Source of the DNA: AP-15 sp035570595
Lineage (GTDB): Bacteria > Pseudomonadota > Alphaproteobacteria > ATCC43930 > CGMCC-115725
DNA: 14,208 bases
Direction: 5' to 3'
Assembly (NCBI GenBank): GCA_035570595.1
Contig: DATMLF010000077.1
Location: 1-14,208, forward strand
In this document: positions 1-8,600 of the stretch, piece after piece
Numbering within the stretch: the stretch's first letter is position 1
Layout: every line of letters begins with the position of its first letter
Notes under the pieces: model-generated
Told to the model about the DNA's origin: nothing
What the model saw: the letters and a program-made list of their open reading frames with translations, nothing else
Databases searched by the model: none
Made by a program: the position numbers and the translations under genes

Positions 1-242
1 CCCAAATCGAGCGCCAGCCGAGCCAAGCCGGCTGCGGCTTTGGCTTGGCGTTGGTCAAGAGCCTCGTCGAGCTGCATGGCGGCGCCGTCGAGATCGAAGC
101 GGCCCCCGGCCGAGGGAACCGCGTCGTATGCCGTCTGCCGGTCGGACGGCCCGGTGAGGCGGGCGCGCGGCCGGAGCCCGGCCCGAGTGCCGACGAGCCG
201 GAGCGCGGGCATGCCGATTCGCCGTGCGAGGCCGCGGCCTAG
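1..242 (+). CDS. Sensor histidine kinase, C-terminal end (partial)
   Basis: Only the last 79 residues are present; the first whole codon begins at base 3 and the stop is TAG at 240-242. The visible part is the end of a GHKL-type ATPase (HATPase_c) domain. The glycine-rich ATP-lid G box reads GCGFGLALVKSLVELHGG, followed by VEIEAAPGRGNRVVCRLPV, the usual last strands of the kinase domain. After it comes a tail of about 32 residues rich in Pro, Ala, Glu and Arg with no recognisable domain. By family knowledge this domain binds ATP and phosphorylates a histidine in the dimerisation domain, which lies outside the window together with any sensor part. The signal it senses cannot be told. It precedes tsaE by 119 bases on the same strand. 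The family call is firm; the specific kinase is unknown. Confidence 0.85.
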   Translation, partial: QIERQPSQAGCGFGLALVKSLVELHGGAVEIEAAPGRGNRVVCRLPVGRPGEAGARPEPGPSADEPERGHADSPCEAAA

Positions 243-325
243 CTAGTGCGGTTGCGCGCCGCCGCCGCCGCGAGGCTTGGCCGGCGCGGCATGATCGGCG
301 GCGGCGAGACGACAGGAAGCCGATG

Positions 326-353
326 TTGCGGGTAATGACGGCGGTGATATACA
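326..353 (+). promoter_or_regulatory. Candidate promoter for the tsaE block
   Basis: A -35-like TTGCGG (326-331) and a -10-like TATACA (348-353) are separated by 16 bases in the gap between the kinase gene and tsaE. Each matches the sigma-70 consensus at about four of six positions. Transcription would start around 360, almost at the tsaE GTG. This is inferred from sequence only, and such matches can occur by chance. Confidence 0.3.
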
Positions 354-361
354 ACGCTTAG

Positions 362-829
362 GTGATTGCCACCGTCGATCTGCCGGATGAAGCCGCCACC
401 GCGGGGCTCGCCGCCCGCCTCGCGGCAATCGTCAGCCCCGGCGACGTGATCGCGCTTTCGGGCGATCTCGGCGCCGGCAAAACCACCTTCGCGCGGGCGT
501 TCATCCGCGCCCGGGGCGCCCCCGACCGCGACATCCCGAGCCCGACCTTCACTCTTCTGCAGGTCTACGAGGCCCCAGGTGCGGCGATCTGGCATTTCGA
601 CTGCTACCGCCTGGCTGCACCCGAGGAAGCCTGGGAGCTCGGCATCGAGGAGGCGTTTGCGTCGGGGATTTCGCTGGTCGAATGGCCCGACCGGCTCGGC
701 CCGCTGCTGCCGCGCCGCCGTCTCCGCGTGACCCTCGACTTTGCCGACCGGCCGGACGCGCGGCGCGCCGTTGTCGACGGCGACGCCGCCTGGCGTCGCA
801 GGCTGAGCGACATCCCCGCCGATGCCTGA
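362..829 (+). CDS. tsaE: tRNA threonylcarbamoyladenosine biosynthesis ATPase TsaE
   Basis: The 155-residue length is normal for TsaE, the cytoplasmic P-loop ATPase that works with TsaB and TsaD to put threonylcarbamoyl on A37 of ANN-decoding tRNAs. The Walker A motif GDLGAGKT is at residues 34-41. Family signatures follow: SPTF at 60-63, HFDCYRL at 78-84 and VEWPD at 106-110. The start is GTG at 362. It directly follows an in-frame TAG (359-361), so no earlier start is possible, and a start further in would soon cut into the first strand before the P-loop. No clear Shine-Dalgarno sequence precedes it, and a candidate promoter ends only about nine bases upstream. The stop (827-829) overlaps the ATG of the next gene by 8 bases, which suggests coupled translation. 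Confidence in function is high. Confidence 0.95.
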   Translation: MIATVDLPDEAATAGLAARLAAIVSPGDVIALSGDLGAGKTTFARAFIRARGAPDRDIPSPTFTLLQVYEAPGAAIWHFDCYRLAAPEEAWELGIEEAFASGISLVEWPDRLGPLLPRRRLRVTLDFADRPDARRAVVDGDAAWRRRLSDIPADA

Positions 830-1907
830 TCCGGCCGCTTCCACCGCGCCCGTGCTCGGCGCGGGCATCGGCCGCGCTGCGGCAGCGCCGCTTTGTACGC
901 CGCGGCAACAGGCGATGGCCGCCTTTATCGAGGCCAGCGGCTGGGGTGACGCGGCCCCGGCGCCGCTCGCCGGAGACGCGTCGTTTCGCTCGTATGTCCG
1001 GCTCTGGCGCGGGCGGGAGAGCGTCGTCGTCATGGATGCGCCGCCGCCGCAAGAGGATGTCGGCCCCTATGTCGCGGTCGCGGCAATCCTGCGCCGGCTG
1101 GGCTTCAGCGCCCCCGCGGTCATGGCCGAGGACCGCGCCCAGGGGTTTCTGCTGATCGAGGATTTTGGCGACGACACCTACACCCGCCTGTTGCAGCGCG
1201 GCGCCGACGAGCCCGCGCTCTATGCCCTCGCGATCGACGTGCTGGCGGCGGTGCAGCGCCGGGCGGCGGCCGCGGGCATGCCCGGCCTGCCGGCATACGA
1301 CGATGCGCGCCTGCTCGCCGAGGCGGTTTTGCTGGTCGACTGGTACTATCCGGCGGTGACCGGCGCACCCGCCCCGACTGCGCTGCGCGAGGAGTATCTG
1401 GCGCTGTGGCGCGGGGTTCTGCCGCTTGCGCGCGCGCCGGCCGACCCGACCCTGGTTTTGCGCGACTACCACATCGACAATCTGATGCTGCTGCCCGCGC
1501 GCTCGGGAGTGCGGCGCTGCGGGCTCCTCGACTTTCAGGACGCGGTCGTCGGGCCGCCCGCCTACGACCTTGTCTCATTGCTGGAGGACGCGCGCCGCGA
1601 CGTGCCCGAGGGGTTGCGCCGGGAGATGACCGAGCGCTATCTCGCCGCCTCCCCGTCGGTCGACCGCGTGGAGCTCGAACGCTCCGCCGCGATCCTCGCC
1701 GCCCAGCGCAACTGCAAGATCATCGGCATCTTCACCCGGCTGTGGAAGCGCGACGGCAAGCCGGCCTATCTGCGCCACATCCCGCGGCTGTGGCGGCTGG
1801 TGGAGCGGGATCTGCGTCATCCGGCGCTGGGCGGGCTCGCGCGCTGGCTCAACCGCCACCTGCCGTTGGCGGGACGCCGCATCCCCGAGCTGCGGGGCTC
1901 GGCGTGA
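822..1907 (+). CDS. amgK: AmgK-like anomeric sugar kinase (aminoglycoside phosphotransferase fold)
   Basis: This 361-residue protein has the aminoglycoside phosphotransferase (APH) kinase fold. The N-lobe segment GDASFRSYVR is at 51-60. The catalytic loop LRDYHIDNLM (213-222) carries the probable catalytic Asp215 and Asn220. The metal-binding segment LLDFQDAVVGPPAYDL spans 235-250 with Asp237. Those features, and the MurU-type transferase directly downstream, indicate AmgK, which phosphorylates N-acetylmuramate and N-acetylglucosamine at C1 in the cell-wall recycling route that bypasses de novo UDP-MurNAc synthesis. The chosen ATG overlaps the end of tsaE by 8 bases. The first 25 or so residues look unconserved, so ATG at 915 is an alternative start. 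The TGA overlaps the next start in a GTGA arrangement. An antibiotic-resistance role is unlikely in this context. Confidence 0.85.
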   Translation: MPDPAASTAPVLGAGIGRAAAAPLCTPRQQAMAAFIEASGWGDAAPAPLAGDASFRSYVRLWRGRESVVVMDAPPPQEDVGPYVAVAAILRRLGFSAPAVMAEDRAQGFLLIEDFGDDTYTRLLQRGADEPALYALAIDVLAAVQRRAAAAGMPGLPAYDDARLLAEAVLLVDWYYPAVTGAPAPTALREEYLALWRGVLPLARAPADPTLVLRDYHIDNLMLLPARSGVRRCGLLDFQDAVVGPPAYDLVSLLEDARRDVPEGLRREMTERYLAASPSVDRVELERSAAILAAQRNCKIIGIFTRLWKRDGKPAYLRHIPRLWRLVERDLRHPALGGLARWLNRHLPLAGRRIPELRGSA

Positions 1908-2629
1908 CTGCTCCGCCGCGCCGGGCGATGGTGCTGGCGGCTGGGCTGGGGACGCGGCTGCGCCCGCTCACCGACCAATTGCCAAAGCCGCTCGTCGAGC
2001 TGAACGGGCGCACCCTGCTCGACCATGCAGTCGACCGGCTGGGATGGGCCGGCGTCGAGCACATCGTCGTCAATACCCATTACATGGCGGACCGGGTCGC
2101 CGATCGGCTTGCGCGCCGCGCGGCGCCGCCATGCATCGAGATTTCCGAGGAGCCCGAGCTGCTCGAGACCGGCGGCGGCGTCGCGAACGCGCTGCCGTCA
2201 CTCGGCGACACTTTTTTTGTCGTCAACGCCGATGTGTTCTGGCTCGACGGCAAGGACCCGGCGCTGCTGCGGCTGGCGCACGCCTTCGACCCCGAGCATA
2301 TGGACGCGGTGCTGCTGTTGCAGCGCACCGTCAGTGCCGTCGGCTACGACGGCAGCGGCGACTATCTGCTCGACCCGGCGGGCCGACCGCGCCGCCGCCG
2401 CGAGCGCGAGATCGCTCCGTTTCTGTTCGCCGGCATCCAGCTGCTGCATCGCCGACTGTTCGACGGCTGGACGCAGCGCGCCTTCTCGCTGGTGCGCCTG
2501 TTCGATCGTGCCGAAAAGGCGGGCCGGCTGCACGCGATCGTCCATGATGGCGAGTGGTACCACATCGGCACCCCGGCGGGGCTTGCCGCCACCCGCGGGC
2601 GGCTGTCCTCGCACCGGGTCGAGCGCTAG
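1904..2629 (+). CDS. murU: MurU-like N-acetylmuramate-1-phosphate uridylyltransferase
   Basis: This is a 241-residue sugar-1-phosphate nucleotidyltransferase. The nucleotide-binding signature LAAGLGTRLRPLTD, continuing to QLPKPL, occupies residues 11-30. A metal-binding NAD is at 109-111, ETGGGV at 88-93, and the C-terminal GEWYHIGTP at 216-224 is typical of the short MurU group. MurU converts MurNAc-1-phosphate and UTP to UDP-MurNAc, the step after the AmgK kinase encoded immediately upstream. The start is GTG at 1904, overlapping the previous stop as GTGA; the ATG at 1928 would leave no residues before the first beta strand. The reading frame is also open far upstream, but that part is antiparallel noise over amgK. 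A glucose-1-phosphate or mannose-1-phosphate transferase is the alternative, less likely given the neighbour and the short length. Confidence 0.85.
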   Translation: MTAPPRRAMVLAAGLGTRLRPLTDQLPKPLVELNGRTLLDHAVDRLGWAGVEHIVVNTHYMADRVADRLARRAAPPCIEISEEPELLETGGGVANALPSLGDTFFVVNADVFWLDGKDPALLRLAHAFDPEHMDAVLLLQRTVSAVGYDGSGDYLLDPAGRPRRRREREIAPFLFAGIQLLHRRLFDGWTQRAFSLVRLFDRAEKAGRLHAIVHDGEWYHIGTPAGLAATRGRLSSHRVER

Positions 2630-2713
2630 CGGGCGGGTTTCGTTCGCCCCACCAGCGCAGCTGCGCCACACGCGCTGACGCATTTGTGACGGGCCTCGGT
2701 CAAAGGTTTTCGC

Positions 2714-5689
2714 GTGCACCTCAATCTCTATGCCATTGCCCCGGAGAACCCGTTTCTCGCCGCCCTGGCGGACGGGCTGCTGGCGATGGCCGGCGGCGAC
2801 GCGCTGGCATTGTCGCGGATAACCGTGCTGCTGCCGACGCGCCGCGCCGCGCGCAGCCTGCGCGACGCGTTCCTGCGCACCCAGGGCGACGGAAAGGAGG
2901 CCGGTGCGCCGCTGCTGCTGCCGCGGATGCGGCCGGTCGGCGACCTCGACTCAGATGAGCTGGCGCTGGTTGCGGGCAGCGACGACGGCGGCGACCTCGC
3001 CGTCCCGCCCGCGATCCCCGAGCTGCGCCGGCTGCTGCTGCTGACCCAGCTCGTCCTGAAATGGGGGCGGCAGGCCGGCCGCGACCAGCTGCTTCCGGGT
3101 CAGGCCGCCGCACTCGCCGCGAGCCTCGCCCGCCTGCTCGACACGGTAGCCGCAGAGGGCGCCACCTTCGCCCGGCTGCGCGAGCTGGCGCCGCCCGATC
3201 TCGCCGAGCATTGGGAAATCGTCCGCAAATTTCTCGAGATCCTGCCTCACGCGTGGCCCGGCGTGCTCGCCGCCGAGGGTGCGCTCGACCCGGCCGACCG
3301 GCGCAACCGGCTGCTTGCCCGCCAGGCCGCGATCTGGCAGCGCATTCCGCCGCGCGACCCGGTCGTCGCTGCCGGGCTGACCGGCGGCATCCCGGCGATG
3401 ACCGAACTGGTCCGCGTCGTCGCCTCGCTCGACAACGGCGCGGTGATCCTGCACGGCCTCGACCGGCGTTGCGACGCCGCGGAGTGGGCGGCGATCGCGC
3501 GCGACGAGACGCATCCGCAATACCTGCTGGCGAGCCTGCTGCGCGCGCTCGATCGTCTGCCCGCGGATGTCCGCGACTGGCCCGCCGATGCCGCGGGCTC
3601 GCCCTCCGGGGCGACGACGCTGGCGCGACGGTTGCTGCTGGTCGGCGAGGCGATGCGCCCGGCGGCGACGACCGACGCCTGGCGCGAGCTGCCGTCCTTC
3701 CCGCCGGGCGCGCTTAGCGGCGTCAGCCGCTACGACTGCGCTGGCGCGCACGAGGAAGCACTGACGATCGCGCTACTACTGCGCCGCAAGCTCGAGGTCC
3801 CGGGCGCCACCGCGGCGCTCGTGACACCCGACCGCGAGCTTGCCCGGCGGGTCGCAGCGGAGTTGGCGAGATGGGGTGTGGCGATCGACGACTCCGCCGG
3901 TTTGCCGTTGAACCGCACGCCGCCCGGCATCTTTTTGCGGTTGGTGCTCGACCTTGCCGCGAGCGAGCTGGCGCCGGTGCCGCTGCTGGCGGCGCTCAAG
4001 CATCCGCTTGCCGCGGGCGGGGTGGCGCCGGCGGCGTTCCGCGACCTGACCCGGCGGCTCGAGCACGCGATCCGCGGCCCGCGCCCGGCCCCGGGCTTTG
4101 CCGGCCTCAGGGCCGCCGTCGCCGGTCGGGACCGGGAAAACCTGCTGGCCTTTGTCGACCGGCTCGAAACCTGCCTCGGCGCCTTTCCCGGTCTGCTCGC
4201 GGCCGACGCGGTGCCGCTCGTCCGGCTGGCGAGCGCGCATGTCGAAGCCGCCGAGCGCCTCGCCGCGGCCGCCGGCGAGCCGGGGCCCGCCCGGTTGTGG
4301 CGCGACGCCGCCGGCGAGACCGCCGCCGCCCTTCATCACGAACTGATCGCCGCCGCCGGCGATTTTCCACCGCTGAGAGGGCGCCATTACCCGGCGCTGT
4401 TCGAGGCGCTTGCCGCCGGGAGCGTCGTCCGGCCGCTCTACGGGCGCCATCCGCGGTTGGCGATTTGGGGCCTCGTCGAAGCCCGCCTGCAGCATGCCGA
4501 CCTCGTCGTCCTCGGCGGGCTGAACGAGGGGGCGTGGCCCGGACCGCCGGCGCACGACCCGTGGATGTCGCGGCAGATGCGGCGCGAGTTCGGGATCGCG
4601 GTGCCGGAGCGGGCGATCGGAATTGCCGCGCACGATTTCACCCAGGCGCTCACGGCCCCCGAAGCGGCATTGACCCGCGCCGCGCGCGCCGAGGGGGCGC
4701 CGACGGTGCCGTCGCGCTGGCTGCTGCGGCTCGACGCCGTTCTGCGCGCGGTCGGCCTCGAGACAGCACTCGGCCCCGACCCGGCGATAGCGGCCGCCGC
4801 CGACGGGCTCGACGCCGCCCGCTATGAGCCGCTGCCGCCCGCTGCTCCATGCCCGCCGCTCGCTGCCCGGCCGCGTAGCTTGTCGGTCACCCAGATCGAG
4901 ACCTGGCTCGAAGACCCGTATGCAATCTATGCGCGCCATATCCTAGGTTTGCGGGCGCTCGACGAGCTCGACGCCGACCCCGGGCGCGCCGACCTGGGCA
5001 TCCGGGTTCACGAGACGCTCGCCGAGTTTGTCCGTCGTTTTCCGCGCGAGCTGCCGGCCGACCCGGTTGCCGAGCTGAACGCGATCGGGCGTCGCCATTT
5101 CGGCGCGGTGCTGTCGCGCCCGGGCGCCTGGGCGTTCTGGTGGCCGCGCTTCGAGCGGATCGCGCGCTGGCTGGCGGGCGAGGAAACGGCGCATCGAACG
5201 ACCACCACCGAAAGCTTCAGCGAGCTCGACGGGCGGCTGATCTTGAGCGGCTTTCCGGGCGGCTCGTTCGAGCTGCGCGCCAAGGCCGACCGCATCGACC
5301 GCTTACGCTCGGGCGTGTTCCTGCTGGTCGATTACAAGACCGGCGCCCTGCCGAAAAAGGCGGCGATACGCGCCGGGTTCGCGCCGCAATTGCCGCTCGA
5401 AGCGCTGATCCTGCGCGACGGGAGCTTTGGTGAGGTCGCCGGCACTCCGGGGGCGCTCGAATATTGGAAGCTCGGCGGTCGTGCCCCGGCCGGGCAGCGC
5501 TGCCCGATCGACGACGGGGCTCCCGAGGCGCTAGCCGACCGGGCGCTCGCCAAGCTGCGCGCATTGGTCGAGCGGTTCGACGATCCCGCGACCCCCTATC
5601 TCGCGGTGCCGGTCCCCGCGCGACGGCCGCGCTTTTCCGATTACGAGCACCTCGAACGGATCGCTCACGGCGAGGCCGAGGAGTGGTAG
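2714..5689 (+). CDS. addB: Double-strand break repair nuclease subunit AddB
   Basis: This 991-residue protein matches the length and layout of alphaproteobacterial AddB, which pairs with AddA to resect double-strand DNA breaks for RecA loading. The N-terminal region carries ITVLLPTRRAARSLRDAF (residues 36-53), the degenerate helicase-like start typical of the group, with no functional Walker A lysine loop seen. The C-terminal PD-(D/E)XK nuclease has His766, Asp859, Asp873 and Lys875 in LLVDYKTG. The position where iron-sulfur AddB proteins carry a cysteine reads WLEDPYAIYARHILGL instead, and no cysteine triplet follows the nuclease motif, so a 4Fe-4S cluster is unlikely. The start is GTG at 2714 with AAAGG at 2702-2706, seven bases upstream. 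It lies 84 bases after murU and overlaps addA by 7 bases. Confidence 0.95.
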   Translation: MHLNLYAIAPENPFLAALADGLLAMAGGDALALSRITVLLPTRRAARSLRDAFLRTQGDGKEAGAPLLLPRMRPVGDLDSDELALVAGSDDGGDLAVPPAIPELRRLLLLTQLVLKWGRQAGRDQLLPGQAAALAASLARLLDTVAAEGATFARLRELAPPDLAEHWEIVRKFLEILPHAWPGVLAAEGALDPADRRNRLLARQAAIWQRIPPRDPVVAAGLTGGIPAMTELVRVVASLDNGAVILHGLDRRCDAAEWAAIARDETHPQYLLASLLRALDRLPADVRDWPADAAGSPSGATTLARRLLLVGEAMRPAATTDAWRELPSFPPGALSGVSRYDCAGAHEEALTIALLLRRKLEVPGATAALVTPDRELARRVAAELARWGVAIDDSAGLPLNRTPPGIFLRLVLDLAASELAPVPLLAALKHPLAAGGVAPAAFRDLTRRLEHAIRGPRPAPGFAGLRAAVAGRDRENLLAFVDRLETCLGAFPGLLAADAVPLVRLASAHVEAAERLAAAAGEPGPARLWRDAAGETAAALHHELIAAAGDFPPLRGRHYPALFEALAAGSVVRPLYGRHPRLAIWGLVEARLQHADLVVLGGLNEGAWPGPPAHDPWMSRQMRREFGIAVPERAIGIAAHDFTQALTAPEAALTRAARAEGAPTVPSRWLLRLDAVLRAVGLETALGPDPAIAAAADGLDAARYEPLPPAAPCPPLAARPRSLSVTQIETWLEDPYAIYARHILGLRALDELDADPGRADLGIRVHETLAEFVRRFPRELPADPVAELNAIGRRHFGAVLSRPGAWAFWWPRFERIARWLAGEETAHRTTTTESFSELDGRLILSGFPGGSFELRAKADRIDRLRSGVFLLVDYKTGALPKKAAIRAGFAPQLPLEALILRDGSFGEVAGTPGALEYWKLGGRAPAGQRCPIDDGAPEALADRALAKLRALVERFDDPATPYLAVPVPARRPRFSDYEHLERIAHGEAEEW

Positions 5690-8600
5690 GCGCCGTCGCC
5701 CGAGCCGCCCGGACCGGATCGCCGGCGGCCGACCCGCGCGCTTCGGTCTGGGTCGCGGCCTCGGCCGGGACCGGCAAGACGACGGTGCTGACCGACCGGC
5801 TGCTGCGGCTGATGCTCGACGGAACCGATCCGACGCGCATCCTGTGCCTGACCTTCACCCGCGCCGCCGCGGCTGAAATGGCGAACCGGCTCGACCGCGA
5901 GCTTGCGAAGTGGGCGACCCTGCCCGATGGCGCGCTGGCGCAAACCTTGTACGAGTTGACCGGCGGATTTGCCGACGAGGCGGTGACTGCCCGCGCGCGG
6001 CGCTTGTTCGCGCTCGCTCTCGACGCGCCGGGCGGGATCAAGATCGCGACGATCCACGCCTTCTGCCAAACCTTGTTGCGCCGCTTTCCGCTCGAGGCCG
6101 GCGTCTCGCCCGAATTCGCCGTAGTCGAGGAACGCGGCGCCGACGAATTGCTCGGCGAGGCGGCGCAGAGTGTGATCGTCGCGGCGCGCGGCGGTCGCGA
6201 CCGCGAACTCGCCGAGGCGCTGGCGCTCGTCGCCGACTACACCGTCGAGGAGGCTTTCGGGCAGCTGATGCAGGCGCTCGCCCAGGAACGCGGCAAGCTC
6301 GCCGCCGCCTTGCGCGACGGCTACCCGGCGCTGCGCGAACGGCTGTCGGCGGCGCTGGGCGTGCCGCAAGCGGCGACGATCGATTTCCTGCTCGATGACT
6401 TCTGCGCCGCCGGCGCCGCCGACGAGGATGGGCTGCGCGTCGCCATCGCGGCGCTGATGGCAGGGTCGGGCGCCGACCGCGGCCGCGCGGCAACGATCGC
6501 CGACTGGTGCGCCGCCGAGCCGGGCCGGCGGCGCGGCTTGCTGGCCGCGTACGAAGCCTTGTTCCTGACCGAAAAAGGGGAGCTTCGGGACAAGCTGGTC
6601 ACGGCTCCGGCTGCCCGCAAGGCGAGCTGCAACGTCATCGACATCCTCGGCGCGGAAGCCAGCCGCGTTCTCCGGCTGCGTCAGGAGCGCGCCGCGCTCG
6701 TCGTGCGCGAGGCAACGTGCGCGCTGGTGCGGCTCGGCGATACGCTGATGCGCGAGTATGCGACCGCCAAGCGGCTGAAGGACGTGCTCGATTTTGACGA
6801 TCTGGTGGCGAAGGCGTGCGACCTGCTAGGCCGGCCGGGAGTGGCGCCCTGGGTCCTCTTCAAGCTCGACGGCGGGCTCGACCACATCCTGATCGACGAA
6901 GCGCAGGACACGAACCCCGAGCAGTGGGAGATCGTCGCCGCGCTGAGCGAGGAGTTCTTTGCCGGCGAGGGTGTCGGCGCGGCGATCCGCACCGTCTTTG
7001 CGGTTGGCGACGCGAAACAGTCGATCTACAGCTTTCAGCGCGCCGACCCGCGGGCTTTTCTGCGCATGCGGCGGCATTTTGCCGACCGCGTCAACGCAGC
7101 GCGGCAGGTGTGGCGGGAATTGCCGCTCGCCGTGTCGTTCCGCTCGACGGCGCCGGTGCTGCAGGCGGTCGACGCGATCTTTCGCCATCCCGAGGCGCGG
7201 CATGGGGTGGCGCTCGACGGCGGCGACATTCACCACGTTGCCGACCGCGCCGGCCATGCGGGGCTGGTCGAGCTGTGGCCGCCGGTGGCGCCGACGCCCA
7301 CCGAGGAGCCCGACGCGGAAGACCTGCCGGTCGTCCGGCGGCGCGTGGCCGAGCCATATGCCCGCCTCGCCCGTGCCATCGCCGCGACAATCAAAGAATG
7401 GCTCGCCACCGGCGAGCGGCTCGAAGCGCGCGGCCGGCCGGTGCGGCCGGGCGACATCATGGTGCTGGTGCGCCGGCGCAACGAGTTTGTCGGCGAGCTG
7501 CTGCGTGCGCTGAAGCTCTCGGACATTCCGGTCGCCGGCGCCGACCGGCTGGTCTTGACCGAGCAATTGGCGGTGCAGGACCTGATGGCGCTCGGCCGGT
7601 TTCTGTTGCTGCCGGAGGACGACCTGACCCTCGCCGCGGTGTTGAAGAGCCCGTTGTTCGATGTGGACGAAGAGGCGCTGTTCGATCTTTGCTACGCCCG
7701 CGACAAGGAGAGCCTGTGGAGCCGATTGCGGCTGCGCGCCGATGCGAGCCCCGCTTTGCGCCATGCCGCCGACCGGCTCACCGCATGGCTCGCCCGCGCC
7801 GACTTTGTGCCGCCGTATGAGCTCTACGGCGAAATCCTTGGCGCCGAGGGCGGGCGCCGCGCGATGCTCCGTCGCCTCGGCCCGGAAGCGGACGACCCGG
7901 TCGAGGAGTTCCTCGGCCTGGCGCTCGCCTTCGAGCGTGAGCATGCGCCGTCGTTGCAGGGGTTTCTGCGCTGGCTGACCACCGCCGAGACCGAGGTCAA
8001 GCGCGATTTCGCCGCGCGCCCGCGCGACGAGGTGCGCATCCTGACCGTGCATGGCGCCAAGGGCCTCGAAGCGCCGGTCGTCTTCCTGCCGGACACGATG
8101 GCGGTCCCCGACCAGAAGCAGACGCTGTTATGGAGCGCCGACGGGCTGCCGCTGTGGAAGCCGCCGGGCGACCATGCCGCCGCCTTTTATGTTGCCGAAA
8201 AGTCGGCATGGCGCGACCGCCAGATGCAGGAATACCGCCGGCTATTGTATGTCGGGCTGACCCGCGCGCAGGACCGGCTCTACATCTGCGGCTGGCAAAC
8301 GCTGAAGGCGCCGACGCAGGCGTGCTGGCATGCGCTCAGCCGTGCCGGGCTGCGCGACTGCGCGCAAGCGTTCGATTTCGACAACCGGCGCCTGATCGGC
8401 GACGTTGACGGGTGGTCGGGCGAGGGGTTGCGGATCACCAGCCCGCAGACCGCCCCGCCGCGCCGCGAGCCGGCGGCGGCGTCGACTCCGACGGGCGGGC
8501 CGCTGCCCGGCTGGGCGATCCGCCCGCCGCCGCCCGAGCCCAACCCGCCGCGGCCGCTGTTTCCGTCGCGGCCGAGCGGCGCGGAGCCGCCCGCGATGTC

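Noticed and set aside
249..311. GC-rich GCCGCC runs that could pair as a terminator after the kinase gene
   Set aside because: The pairing relies on simple GCC/GGC runs common throughout the window and has no T-tract.
2631..2649. Hairpin GGGCG with a nine-base loop and CGCCC after murU, as a terminator
   Set aside because: The stem is only five pairs, there is no T-run after it, and addB follows on the same strand, so it is not a credible terminator.
3776..4939. 387-codon minus-strand open frame inside addB
   Set aside because: It is antisense to a well-supported gene. Long antisense frames are expected at this GC content, and its translation is Arg/Gly-rich with no recognisable domain.
5464..5682. 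Upstream extension of the addA frame to 5464
   Set aside because: It overlaps the conserved end of addB, and the GTG at 5683 has a ribosome site and gives the normal family start.
6826..8052. 408-codon minus-strand open frame inside addA
   Set aside because: It is antisense to conserved helicase motifs, has low-complexity composition and no ribosome site.
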